From NCBI RefSeq assembly GCF_900200035.1, contig NZ_FZTC01000003.1:1-64000 (forward strand): a stretch of DNA of 64,000 nt, given 5' to 3'. Positions 9,810 through 17,904 of this stretch are shown here, piece after piece. Below the pieces are notes generated by a model. It saw only the letters and a list, made by a program, of their open reading frames with translations, did not search any database and had not been told where the DNA came from. Position numbers and translations under genes: made by a program. This DNA comes from Klebsiella grimontii. Its GTDB lineage: Bacteria > Pseudomonadota > Gammaproteobacteria > Enterobacterales > Enterobacteriaceae. Each line of letters opens with the position of its first letter. The stretch's first letter is position 1.

Positions 9810-11498
9810 TTATTCCCCCACCATTTCAGTATTGGCCGCACCCGGCGGTACCATCGGATACACTTTTTCTTCGGCATCGATACGCACGTGGATCAGCGCC
9901 GGACCCGGGCGGTCGATAATCGCCTGCAGCGCCGCCTGCGGATCGGCTTCGTTATTTAAATCACAGGTTTGCAGACCAAAACCGGAGGCAATCTGCATAA
10001 AGTTAACCATCCCCGGATAGGTCGCGGCGAACACGCCCTGCTTGTAGAACAGGCTCTGCTGCTGATAAACCAGCCCCAGCGCTTCGTTATTCATCAGGAT
10101 GATTTTCACATCCAGCTGATTTTCCGCCGCGGTAGCCATTTCCTGAATGTTCATCATCAGGCTGCCGTCGCCGGAGAAGCAGATGACCTTGCGCTGCGGG
10201 TTGGCCAGCGCCGCGCCGACCGCGGCAGGCAGGCCAAAGCCCATGGTGCCGAGACCGCCGGAGGTCAGCCACTGGCGCGGGCGGTTCAACGGGTACGCCT
10301 GCGCGACCCACATCTGGTGCTGGCCCACGTCTGTGGTGACGATAGCCTCGTCGTCAACGCAGGCGGCGACGGCGTTAATCAGGCCATAATGGGAAAGCGG
10401 GTCTTGCTCCTGCGGGATGGTGCAGGGGAACTCCCGCTGCAGATCGGCCACCAGCTGCAGCCATGCGCTGCGCGGCTGCGCCTCAACCTGGGGGATCAGC
10501 TGTTCCAGCACTTCGCCAACGTCGCCCTGAATCGCCACGTGCGCCTGCTTGATTTTACCCAGCTCTGAACGGTCGATATCAACGTGGATAATTTTCGCGT
10601 TCGGGCAGAACTGCTCGGTTTTACCAATCGCCCGGTCATCAAAACGCGCGCCTAAAACAACCAGTAAATCAGCCTCTTGCAGAATAAAATTGGTACTGCG
10701 CGCGCCGTGCATCCCCAGCATGCCCAGCGACAGCGGATGCGCTTTCGGCAGCATCCCCAGCGCCATCAGGGTCTGGGTAGTCGGCAGGTTGGCCTTTTCC
10801 GCCAGCTGGCGAATATGCTCAGGCGCGTTGATCACCCCGCCGCCCAGGTAGAGCACCGGACGCTGCGCGGCGTTAATCATCGCCGCCGCTTCACGTACGC
10901 TGGCGCTATCGAATTCCGGGGCTGCCATGCGGGCGCCGGGTTCCGGCAGGGCGTCGAGCTCAATGGTTGCCGCCTGAACATCCTTAGGAATATCTATCCA
11001 CACCGGCCCTGGTCGCCCGGACTGCGCGATGCGAAACGCGTCGCTCATCACCTGCGGCAGTTCAGCAATATTGCGCACCAGGTAGTTATGTTTGGTGATG
11101 GGGATAGAGATACCGTAGGTGTCGACTTCCTGGAAAGCGTCGGTGCCGATCATCGAGGCCGGAACCTGGCCGGTAATGCACACCAGCGGAATCGAATCCA
11201 GGCGGGCGTCGGCGATCGCGGTGATCAGGTTGGTTGCCCCCGGTCCGCTACAGGCCATACAGACGGCGGGTTTGCCTTCGGTGCGCGCCATGCCCTGGGC
11301 GATGAATCCCGCCCCCTGCTCGTGACGCGCCAGAATATGGCGGATCTGCGTGCTTTGGCTTAACGCGTCGTAAATGGGAAGAATGGAGCCGCCCGGAATG
11401 CCGCTGACCGTGGTGATCCCCTGACGCTCCAGTAAATGAACGACTAACTGTGCGCCAGTGAAGCGCATTTTTTCTGATGTTGTGCCCGAACTTGCCAT
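9810..11498 (-). CDS. ilvB: Acetolactate synthase I catalytic subunit
   Basis: The 562-residue enzyme condenses pyruvate to acetolactate or, with 2-oxobutyrate, to acetohydroxybutyrate for valine, leucine and isoleucine synthesis. It has the three thiamine-diphosphate enzyme domains: N-terminal PYR domain with the catalytic Glu in RHEQGAGFIAQGMAR, a central domain, and the PP domain with the diphosphate/Mg motif GDGSLMMNIQEMATAAENQL ending near an NN. E. coli IlvB has the same length. It is controlled by attenuation through ivbL upstream. Confidence 0.97.
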   Translation of the reverse strand: MASSGTTSEKMRFTGAQLVVHLLERQGITTVSGIPGGSILPIYDALSQSTQIRHILARHEQGAGFIAQGMARTEGKPAVCMACSGPGATNLITAIADARLDSIPLVCITGQVPASMIGTDAFQEVDTYGISIPITKHNYLVRNIAELPQVMSDAFRIAQSGRPGPVWIDIPKDVQAATIELDALPEPGARMAAPEFDSASVREAAAMINAAQRPVLYLGGGVINAPEHIRQLAEKANLPTTQTLMALGMLPKAHPLSLGMLGMHGARSTNFILQEADLLVVLGARFDDRAIGKTEQFCPNAKIIHVDIDRSELGKIKQAHVAIQGDVGEVLEQLIPQVEAQPRSAWLQLVADLQREFPCTIPQEQDPLSHYGLINAVAACVDDEAIVTTDVGQHQMWVAQAYPLNRPRQWLTSGGLGTMGFGLPAAVGAALANPQRKVICFSGDGSLMMNIQEMATAAENQLDVKIILMNNEALGLVYQQQSLFYKQGVFAATYPGMVNFMQIASGFGLQTCDLNNEADPQAALQAIIDRPGPALIHVRIDAEEKVYPMVPPGAANTEMVGE

Positions 11499-11545
11499 GC
11501 TCCAGTCCTTTTATTCTGGGCCGACTTACCGGGGGGCATGAAACG

Positions 11546-11578
11546 AAAAACCCCGCTCGGTTTGCGCCGGCGGGGTTT
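11546..11578 (-). terminator. ilvB attenuator
   Basis: On the minus strand AAACCCCGC (from 11578) pairs with GCGGGGTTT (to 11548), and five T end at 11546. It lies between ivbL and ilvB. When valyl- and leucyl-tRNA are plentiful, the ribosome clears ivbL and this terminator forms, as established for ilvBN in E. coli. Confidence 0.88.
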
Positions 11579-11600
11579 GGAATTCGTGTTGTTCCGGACC

Positions 11601-11696
11601 CTACGGCGCGTTGCCGACGACGACCACCACAGACACGACGACCACCGCGGCAGGCGCGGTTAGTAGTAGGGTCGAAGTCAGCGTGGTAGCGTTCAT
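11601..11696 (-). CDS. ivbL: ilvBN operon leader peptide IvbL
   Basis: A 31-codon frame starts at ATG 11696 and stops at TAG 11603-11601. It carries Leu-Leu-Leu, then AAVVVVSVVVVVGNAP, close to E. coli IvbL (32 residues, AAVVVVRVVVVVGNAP). The valine block includes nine Val codons around one Ser where E. coli has Arg. The ribosome senses charged Val and Leu tRNA here and decides between the attenuator and read-through to ilvB. Confidence 0.93.
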   Translation of the reverse strand: MNATTLTSTLLLTAPAAVVVVSVVVVVGNAP

Positions 11697-11825
11697 GAGG
11701 GACCTGTTGTCTCAAAAAGTGAATGAATTTATACAAACACAGCTTGTGTCATTTCACAATCGATTTATTTTCAACCACAAGAAACTGCGTTAAGGATCAC
11801 ATTAATTTGCGGAGGGATGAAAAAC

Positions 11826-11903
11826 AAAAAACCCCGCCGCGGCGAGGTTTTCTGTTCGGTGTTTTTACGGTTGGTAGCCGCAAGCACACTGTATTACGTC
11901 AAC
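11826..11903 (-). ncRNA. istR: Antisense RNA IstR-1, antitoxin of tisB
   Basis: The 5' sequence on the minus strand is GTTGACGTAATACAGTGTGC, nearly the E. coli IstR-1 start. The transcript runs about 78 nt from a start near 11903 to a terminator (CCTCGCCGCGGCGGGG, then six T ending at 11826); E. coli IstR-1 is about 75 nt. Its first 22 nt pair with the tisB leader at 12129-12150 with only two G-U pairs. In E. coli this blocks the ribosome standby site and leads to RNase III cleavage. A longer IstR-2 form would come from the SOS promoter region. Confidence 0.88.
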
Positions 11904-11909
11904 GAAAAA

Positions 11910-11938
11910 AGTATACGCGATCGGCGAAGAAGGCGCAA
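11910..11938 (-). promoter_or_regulatory. Constitutive sigma-70 promoter of istR-1
   Basis: On the minus strand TTGCGC (11938-11933) and TATACT (11915-11910) are separated by 17 bp. The predicted start at 11903 is the first G of the IstR-1 seed. Confidence 0.8.
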
Positions 11939-11999
11939 TTTTCACGACGGTTTTAGCTGATGTAGAGTATGGATCGTCCACGTAAATTTGTCCAAAAAA

Positions 12000-12032
12000 T
12001 ACTGTTCATGCATACAGTATTCATTCTATACT
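12000..12032 (+). promoter_or_regulatory. LexA box and promoter of tisB
   Basis: TACTGTTCATGCATACAGTA (12000-12019) is a near-consensus SOS box (CTGT-N8-ACAG). The -10 TATACT is at 12027-12032, so the LexA box covers the -35 region. Start expected near 12039. LexA should repress tisB and release it on DNA damage. Confidence 0.9.
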
Positions 12033-12128
12033 GAGGGGGTACGCAGGGTGAATCTGGGGCCGCACTTTTACCGGCGCAAAGAAGTCCTGGCTGAAACGGG
12101 TGGTGCCGTCAGCGCCTTAACCCCAGAA

Positions 12129-12150
12129 GAGCACACTGTGTTACGTCAAC
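12129..12150 (+). promoter_or_regulatory. IstR-1 pairing site in the tisB leader
   Basis: This 22-nt stretch, which contains GCACACTGTGTTACGTCAAC, is complementary to the IstR-1 5' end with two G-U wobbles and no mismatch. It lies about 130 nt before the tisB start, matching the distant standby site described for E. coli tisB. Confidence 0.85.
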
Positions 12151-12278
12151 AAGTACCCCGAATAGTTTAGCCCGCCGCCGACAAGCCGGCGCCTGAAATA
12201 TGACGGGTATCCCTGGCTGGCAACAGGCGGCGGAAAGGTACGCCAGCCGGTCGTGCTCCTGAACCAGAGGAGACGCGT

Positions 12279-12368
12279 ATGGGCGGAGTGGATATCATTG
12301 TTCTGATCCTGAAACTCATGGTTGCCGTGTTGCAACTACTTGATGCAGTCCTGAAGCAGTTCCGCTGA
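12279..12368 (+). CDS. tisB: SOS-induced membrane toxin TisB
   Basis: A 29-residue frame (ATG 12279, TGA 12366-12368) has a good ribosome-binding site (CAGAGGAGACGCGT). Key segments are VDIIVLILKLMVAVLQLLDA and VLKQFR. E. coli TisB is also 29 residues, with the same VDIAILILKL...ALQLLDAVLK pattern, a single amphipathic helix. In E. coli it inserts in the inner membrane, lowers the proton gradient and promotes persister formation after DNA damage. The C-terminal KQFR differs from the E. coli KYLK. Regulation by LexA and IstR is supported by the two sites upstream. Confidence 0.92.
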   Translation: MGGVDIIVLILKLMVAVLQLLDAVLKQFR

Positions 12369-12390
12369 TTCAGGTTCAAGTCGCACCTGG

Positions 12391-12412
12391 GAGGGGCGGG
12401 AAACCGCCCCTC
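12391..12412 (+). terminator. tisB terminator hairpin
   Basis: GAGGGGCGG, GAAA, CCGCCCCTC form a 9-bp stem 22 bp after the tisB stop. Only a short T-poor tail follows, so some read-through into the acetyltransferase gene is possible. Confidence 0.65.
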
Positions 12413-12438
12413 TACAGGCTAACCCGATGGAGAAAACC

Positions 12439-12885
12439 ATGCCACCGCTGTTGATTGCCGCCATCACCCCGGACGAACCCGGTTTTTCGGCACTGCGCGC
12501 CGAAAGCCAGGCGCAAAACCTGAATATGCTGCGCCGCCTGGCGGAGAACTGGCAAAATGGGGAAAATCGCTTTAACGCCCCCGGAGAAAAGCTACTGGGG
12601 GCCTTTGCCTACGGGCAGCTGGTCGGCGTGTGCGGGCTGAATGCCGACCCGTTTAGCCAGCAGCTACGGGCTGGCCGCATTCGTCATTTATACATCGGCG
12701 AACGCCACCGTCGACAGGGGATCGGGCATCAGCTGCTGGTCTCGGTTATCACCCATTCCGGTGCTAGCTTTGATTTTCTCAACACCCATGCGCCGTCAAC
12801 GGCCTGGTCGTTTTATGAAAATCTGGGGTTTCGCCCGGTGCATGATGAGCCCCGGGTTACGCATCGTCTCTTCTGTTCGCTCTAG
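12439..12885 (+). CDS. GNAT-family N-acetyltransferase
   Basis: The 148-residue protein shows the GNAT acetyl-CoA fold: GAFAYGQLVGVCGL (beta 2-3) and IRHLYIGERHRRQGIGHQLL, in which the R-R-Q-G-I-G loop binds the pyrophosphate of acetyl-CoA. The C-terminal STAWSFYENLGFRPV is also typical. The substrate is unknown. ATG 12439 is preferred because GGAG lies 6 nt before it; ATG 12427 would add four residues. E. coli lacks this gene between tisB and emrD. Confidence 0.8.
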   Translation: MPPLLIAAITPDEPGFSALRAESQAQNLNMLRRLAENWQNGENRFNAPGEKLLGAFAYGQLVGVCGLNADPFSQQLRAGRIRHLYIGERHRRQGIGHQLLVSVITHSGASFDFLNTHAPSTAWSFYENLGFRPVHDEPRVTHRLFCSL

Positions 12886-12955
12886 CCGCCGCTGGCTGAC
12901 GACAAGCACGCATGTTACAGTCCGGTGACGATTTTTTCCTCAGCGCCAGGCCGCA

Positions 12956-13789
12956 ATGACCATTACCGTATTCTCTATTTTGCTGTTCGCCGCCCTGCTT
13001 CACGCCAGCTGGAACGCTATCGTAAAAGCCAGCGGCGATAAGCTGTACGCGGCGGTCGGCGTTAGTGGCTCAGCGTCGCTCATCGCCCTGATTCTGCTCC
13101 CCTTTTCTCCCCAGCCGACGCTGGCCAGCGTGCCGTTTCTTGCGGTTTCCTGCGCGCTGCAGGTGGTGTATACGGTGCTGGTGGCAAAAACCTATCAGGT
13201 CTCGGATATGAGCCAGACCTATCCGCTGATGCGCGGGACCGCGCCGCTACTGGTGGCAATAATCAGCGTCATCTTCCTGGGCGACCATCTTTCCCCGCTG
13301 GCGTGGCTGGGCATCGGCGTCATCTGTCTGGCGATTCTGGCGATGGCTTTTAACGGCCGCGCCAGTTCAAGCCAGGGTATCGTACTGGCGCTAATCAACG
13401 CCTGCTTCATTGCCGGCTACACGCTGGTTGACGGAACCGGGGTACGGCTTTCAGAAACCGCGCTGGGCTATACCCTGTGGACCTTTTTTATGAACGGCTT
13501 CTGCCTGCTGGGCTGGGCGATGATTGCCCGACGCCCGCAGGCCAGCCGCTATCTGCGCCAGCACTGGAAGAAAGGCATGGTCGGCGGCGTCGGCACCATG
13601 GGCTCCTATGGTCTGGCGCTGTGGGCAATGACCCAGGCGCCGCTGGCGGTGGTTGCCGCCCTGCGCGAAACCTCGATTCTTTTCGGCGCGGTTATCGCAT
13701 TTATCCTGTTGAAAGAGAAGATGGTTCCAGTGCGTATCGTTGCCGCCTGCGGTATCGCCGCCGGGGCGATTTTGCTGCGACTGTCATAA
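12956..13789 (+). CDS. EamA-family (DMT) inner-membrane transporter
   Basis: The 277-residue protein has about ten hydrophobic helices arranged as two EamA repeats, with HASWNAIVKAS near residue 17 and the conserved PLMRGTAPLLVAIISVIFLG in the first repeat and RETSILFGAVIAFILLKEKM in the second. The drug/metabolite transporter superfamily exports small molecules; the substrate is unknown. It lies between the acetyltransferase and emrD, all on the plus strand. Confidence 0.82.
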   Translation: MTITVFSILLFAALLHASWNAIVKASGDKLYAAVGVSGSASLIALILLPFSPQPTLASVPFLAVSCALQVVYTVLVAKTYQVSDMSQTYPLMRGTAPLLVAIISVIFLGDHLSPLAWLGIGVICLAILAMAFNGRASSSQGIVLALINACFIAGYTLVDGTGVRLSETALGYTLWTFFMNGFCLLGWAMIARRPQASRYLRQHWKKGMVGGVGTMGSYGLALWAMTQAPLAVVAALRETSILFGAVIAFILLKEKMVPVRIVAACGIAAGAILLRLS

Positions 13790-13966
13790 GCAATACATGG
13801 CAACATTAGTTGCCGATTGTTGTTTACAAAACCTGCCTGAAAATCCTCCCACAATCACCGTCACGTGGTTGTCCTGTCATTATTATGTGGTAGATTCCTC
13901 CATCGTTTTGCGGGTGTGCCAGTCACATATTCTCTATACTCAACTTTATACAAAGTATTCATCGAC

Positions 13967-15151
13967 ATGAAACGGCATAAGAACTTCAATTTGTTGTTGA
14001 TGCTGGTACTGCTGGTGGCCGTAGGCCAGATGGCGCAGACCATTTATATTCCGGCGATTGCCGATATGGCGGTATCGCTAAACGTTCGCGAAGGCGCGGT
14101 GCAGAGCGTGATGGCCGCTTATCTGCTGACCTACGGCGTCTCGCAGCTCTTCTACGGCCCGCTGTCCGATCGCGTTGGCCGCCGCCCGGTGATCCTCGTT
14201 GGGATGTCTATTTTTATGCTGGCGACGCTGGTTGCCATCACCACCCATAGCCTGCCGGTGCTGATTGCCGCCAGCGCGATGCAGGGCATGGGCACCGGCG
14301 TCGGCGGCGTCATGGCGCGTACCCTGCCGCGCGATCTGTATGAAGGCGCGCAGCTCAGGCACGCCAATAGTCTGCTGAATATGGGGATTCTGGTCAGCCC
14401 GCTGCTGGCGCCGCTGATTGGCGGCATTCTCGATACTCTGTGGAACTGGCGGGCCTGTTTCGTGTTCCTGCTGGTGCTTTGCGCCGGCGTCACCTTCAGC
14501 ATGGCGCGCTGGATGCCGGAAACCCGGCCCACCGGCGCACCGCGTACCCGGCTCATCACCAACTATAAAACGCTGTTCGGTACCGGCGCGTTCAACTGCT
14601 ATCTGCTGATGCTGATCGGCGGCCTGGCGGGCATTGCCGTATTCGAAGCCTGTTCCGGCGTACTGATGGGCGCGGTGCTGGGTCTGAGCAGCATGTCGGT
14701 CAGCATTCTGTTTATTCTACCGATTCCGGCGGCGTTCTTTGGCGCCTGGTTTGCCGGCCGGCCGAACAAACGCTTCCCGACGCTGATGTGGCAGTCGGTG
14801 ATTTGCTGCCTGCTGGCGGGCGTGCTGATGTGGATCCCTGGCCTGCTGGGCGTGATGACCGTCTGGACCCTACTGGTTCCCGCCGCGCTGTTCTTTTTTG
14901 GCGCCGGGATGCTGTTCCCGCTGGCGACCAGCGGCGCGATGGAGCCCTTCCCGTTCCTCGCCGGTACCGCCGGGGCGCTGGTGGGCGGACTGCAGAATAT
15001 TGGTTCCGGCGTGCTGGCGTGGCTGTCGGCAATGATGCCGCAAACCGGCCAGGGCAGCCTTGGCCTGCTGATGATGCTGATGGGATTGCTGATTCTGCTA
15101 TGCTGGCTGCCGCTGGCGTCGCGCTTTCATCAACACCAGCAGCCGGTTTAA
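13967..15151 (+). CDS. emrD: Multidrug MFS efflux pump EmrD
   Basis: The 394-residue protein matches E. coli EmrD (394) closely, for example LLMLVLLVAVGQMAQTIYIP and DRVGRRPVILVGMSIFML. It is a 12-helix DHA1-type proton antiporter for amphipathic compounds. The longest frame begins at 13865, but ATG 13967 gives the MKRHKN start that matches E. coli, so the first 34 residues are dropped. In E. coli emrD lies right after tisB; here two genes intervene. Confidence 0.95.
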   Translation: MKRHKNFNLLLMLVLLVAVGQMAQTIYIPAIADMAVSLNVREGAVQSVMAAYLLTYGVSQLFYGPLSDRVGRRPVILVGMSIFMLATLVAITTHSLPVLIAASAMQGMGTGVGGVMARTLPRDLYEGAQLRHANSLLNMGILVSPLLAPLIGGILDTLWNWRACFVFLLVLCAGVTFSMARWMPETRPTGAPRTRLITNYKTLFGTGAFNCYLLMLIGGLAGIAVFEACSGVLMGAVLGLSSMSVSILFILPIPAAFFGAWFAGRPNKRFPTLMWQSVICCLLAGVLMWIPGLLGVMTVWTLLVPAALFFFGAGMLFPLATSGAMEPFPFLAGTAGALVGGLQNIGSGVLAWLSAMMPQTGQGSLGLLMMLMGLLILLCWLPLASRFHQHQQPV

Positions 15152-15154
15152 GGC

Positions 15155-15385
15155 CTCGTGGACATCCCGGTGGCGGCGCCTGACGCGCCTTGTCCGGGCT
15201 ACCGGATTGGCAGGCTGCCGGGACTCTGTAGCCCGGCTAAGCGCAGCGCGAGCCGGGAAGCGGTGGCGAAGTATCAGTCCCGGCATATTTCCCGGAGGCG
15301 GCGCCTGACGCGCCTGTCCGGGCTACCGACCGGCAGACAGCGGTAAACCCGTAGCCCGGTCAGCGCAGCGCCACCGGGATGAAAC
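15155..15385. repeat. Cluster of REP/BIME-like GC-rich repeats
   Basis: At least two copies of a unit GGCGGCGCCTGACGCGCC, CTTGTCCGGGCTACC occur at about 15170-15212 and 15297-15329, each paired with a GTAGCCCGG...GCGCAGCG half at about 15228-15260 and 15352-15380. The unit matches the motif at 455-520. The cluster lies between convergent emrD and dsdC. Such palindromic intergenic units are common in Klebsiella. Confidence 0.7.
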
Positions 15386-15396
15386 TAAGCCGGTCA

Positions 15397-16326
15397 TCAT
15401 AATTGCGCCTGACCCTGCAGCCAGTTGATAAAGGCATCGATTTTCGGCCATTGACGGCCCGGCAGGGTCGTTACGTAGTAGTGCTGATGGCACTCCAGGG
15501 TCATCTCGCCGAACGGCGCAATCAGCTCGCCGCTCTCCAGGCGCTTTTGCACCAGCCGCTTACGCCCCATCGCCACGCCGACATGGTGCATCGCCGCAAT
15601 GACTGCCAAATCCGAACGATCGAAGCCAATACCCGACGATTGCGGCAAATCGATGCTAAATTTCTGCGCCCAGCTGAACCACTCGTCGGTGCCGGAATCG
15701 TTGCTCCAGGCCTGACGATCGTGCAGCAGCGTGCAGTGGCGAAGGTTGGCGGGATTCTGCTGCAGCTGATGCTGGCGCGCGTAATCCGCCGTACACACCG
15801 GCACGATAGCCTCATCCATCAAAAAATGATGGCTAAGCTGCGAGGAAGGCGCGTCATCAAAGTAGATCGCCAGTTCGATGCCCGCGCGCTGCATGTTGAC
15901 GTTATCGTTGCCGGTCAGCACGGTAAGCGAGATCGACGGATAGCGGCGGGTAAAATCGCCGAGCGCGGGCACCAGCCAGCACTGGGCGATGGACGGGCGC
16001 GAATAGACCGTTAACGTTCCCGACAGCTCCTGGTTTTTAATATCCAGAATCTCCTGGTTCAGGCTGTCCAGCGAGGACTTCAGCGCCCAGAACACCCGTT
16101 TGCCCTCATGCGTCAGCTCCACCTTGCGGTGCGAGCGCACAAACAGCTGAATCCCCAGCTCTTCTTCCAGCTGATTGATACGGTGGCTCACCGCGCTGGG
16201 CGTCAGCGACAGCTCCTCCGCCGCCAGGGCGAACGACTCATGGCGGGCGGCGACTTCAAACGTATACAGCTTCGAAAGCTGCCAGCCGTTGAGCAGCCGA
16301 TTACCCAGATCTTTTAGCGTCTCCAT
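15397..16326 (-). CDS. dsdC: LysR-type activator of D-serine catabolism DsdC
   Basis: The 309-residue protein has an N-terminal helix-turn-helix (ARHESFALAAEELSLTPSAV, then SHRINQLEEELG) and a periplasmic-binding-like effector domain. It is very close to E. coli DsdC, including RKVELTHEGKRVFWALKSSL. It activates dsdXA with D-serine. ATG 16326 is chosen because GGAG lies 6 nt before it; an adjacent upstream GTG would add one residue. It is divergent from dsdX with about 220 bp between them. Confidence 0.95.
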   Translation of the reverse strand: METLKDLGNRLLNGWQLSKLYTFEVAARHESFALAAEELSLTPSAVSHRINQLEEELGIQLFVRSHRKVELTHEGKRVFWALKSSLDSLNQEILDIKNQELSGTLTVYSRPSIAQCWLVPALGDFTRRYPSISLTVLTGNDNVNMQRAGIELAIYFDDAPSSQLSHHFLMDEAIVPVCTADYARQHQLQQNPANLRHCTLLHDRQAWSNDSGTDEWFSWAQKFSIDLPQSSGIGFDRSDLAVIAAMHHVGVAMGRKRLVQKRLESGELIAPFGEMTLECHQHYYVTTLPGRQWPKIDAFINWLQGQAQL

Positions 16327-16399
16327 CACCTACTCCTTTAATTTTCCTCGCCGAGTGTAAGAAAATTATCGCCTTGCCGAGCGCTTAAAGATGAAAAAA

Positions 16400-16415
16400 A
16401 GTGATTCATAGCACA
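16400..16415. promoter_or_regulatory. CRP-like site in the dsdC-dsdX promoter region
   Basis: AGTGA, TTCATA, GCACA matches TGTGA-N6-TCACA at 8 of 10 conserved bases. Downstream at about 16449-16466 a tandem TTTGATTCA, ATTTGATTCA may be part of the DsdC site. CRP control of dsdXA is known in E. coli; the site itself is inferred. Confidence 0.5.
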
Positions 16416-16549
16416 ATAAATAGGCAACATTAGAGCGAAATCACCTTTTTGATTCAATTTGATTCACCTGAAGAGCCGTTTATATCGTTTGTCAGCACGT
16501 GCCGTTTTTCTGTTCAATACCCATAGATTATTCACAGGCGAGGTGGGGT

Positions 16550-17887
16550 ATGGAATCTCAGATCTGGGTTGTGAGCACGCTGCTGATTAGCATCGTGTTG
16601 ATTGTGTTAACTATCGTTAAACTGAAGTTTCACCCGTTTCTGGCGCTGCTGCTGGCCAGCTTTTTCGTCGGCGCCATGATGGGAATGAGCCCGCTGGATA
16701 TGGTTAACGCCATCGAGAGCGGGATTGGCGGCACGCTGGGCTTCCTGGCGGCGGTGATTGGGCTGGGGACGATTCTCGGCAAAATGATGGAGGTCTCCGG
16801 CGCGGCTGAGCGTATCGGCCTGACGCTCCAGCGCTGCCGCTGGCTGTCCGCTGACGTCATTATGGTGCTGGTGGGCCTGATTTGCGGGATCACGCTGTTC
16901 GTTGAAGTGGGCGTGGTGCTGCTGATCCCGCTGGCGTTTTCCATTGCCAAAAAAACCAACACGTCGCTACTCAAGCTGGCCATCCCGCTGTGTACGGCGC
17001 TGATGGCGGTGCACTGCGTGGTGCCGCCGCATCCGGCGGCGCTGTTTGTCGCCAATAAGCTGGGCGCGGATATCGGCACGGTGATCGTATACGGTCTGCT
17101 GGTGGGCCTGCTGGCTTCGCTGGTCGGCGGCCCGCTGTTCCTGCGGCTGCTCGGCAACCGCCTGCCGTTTAAAGCGGTTCCGGCTGAATTTGCTAACCTC
17201 GAAGTGCGCAAAGAAGAGACCCTGCCGTCGCTGGGCGCCACGCTGTTTACGGTGCTGCTGCCGATCGGCCTGATGCTGGTCAAAACCATCGCCGAACTGA
17301 ATATGACCAAAGGCGGCACGCTGTATATGCTGCTGGAGTTTATCGGCAACCCGATCACCGCCATGTTTATCGCCGTCTTCGTGGCCTACTACGTGCTGGG
17401 TATCCGCCAGGATATGGGGATGAGTACCCTGCTGACGCATACGGAAAACTGCTTCGGGTCGATTGCCAACATTCTGCTGATTATCGGCGCAGGCGGGGCC
17501 TTCAACGCCATCCTGAAAACCAGCGGCCTGGCCGATACGCTGGCGGTAATTCTATCGAACCTCGATATGCACCCGATTCTGCTGGCCTGGCTGGTGGCGC
17601 TGATTCTGCACGCCGCGGTCGGTTCCGCCACCGTCGCAATGATGGGCGCAACCGCCATCGTCGCGCCGATGCTGCCGCTCTATCCCGGCGTGAGCCCGGA
17701 AATCATCGCTATCGCCATCGGCTCCGGCGCGATTGGCTGCACTATCGTAACGGATTCCCTGTTCTGGCTGGTTAAACAATACTGCGGGGCAAGCCTTAAC
17801 GAAACGTTCAAATACTATACCACGGCGACCTTTATCGCTTCGCTGCTTGCACTGGCCGGTACATTCCTGCTTTCTTTCATCATCTGA
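16550..17887 (+). CDS. dsdX: D-serine permease DsdX
   Basis: The 445-residue protein is a GntP-family gluconate:H+ symporter homologue with 12 or so helices, matching E. coli DsdX (445), for example [20 protein letters not shown] near the N-terminus. It imports D-serine. ATG 16550 is preceded by GAGGTGGGGT and matches the E. coli MESQIW-type start, so the upstream in-frame ATG at 16499 is rejected. It is 17 bp before dsdA. Confidence 0.95.
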   Translation: MESQIWVVSTLLISIVLIVLTIVKLKFHPFLALLLASFFVGAMMGMSPLDMVNAIESGIGGTLGFLAAVIGLGTILGKMMEVSGAAERIGLTLQRCRWLSADVIMVLVGLICGITLFVEVGVVLLIPLAFSIAKKTNTSLLKLAIPLCTALMAVHCVVPPHPAALFVANKLGADIGTVIVYGLLVGLLASLVGGPLFLRLLGNRLPFKAVPAEFANLEVRKEETLPSLGATLFTVLLPIGLMLVKTIAELNMTKGGTLYMLLEFIGNPITAMFIAVFVAYYVLGIRQDMGMSTLLTHTENCFGSIANILLIIGAGGAFNAILKTSGLADTLAVILSNLDMHPILLAWLVALILHAAVGSATVAMMGATAIVAPMLPLYPGVSPEIIAIAIGSGAIGCTIVTDSLFWLVKQYCGASLNETFKYYTTATFIASLLALAGTFLLSFII

Positions 17888-17904
17888 GCGCAAAGAGACG
17901 TAAT

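Noticed and set aside
11744-11759. CRP site in the ilvB promoter (TTGTG, TCATTT, CACAA)
   Set aside because: The TGTG and CACA halves are 6 bp apart instead of the 8 that CRP needs.
11611-11793. 60-codon plus-strand frame with Thr repeats
   Set aside because: It is the antisense shadow of the valine codons in ivbL.
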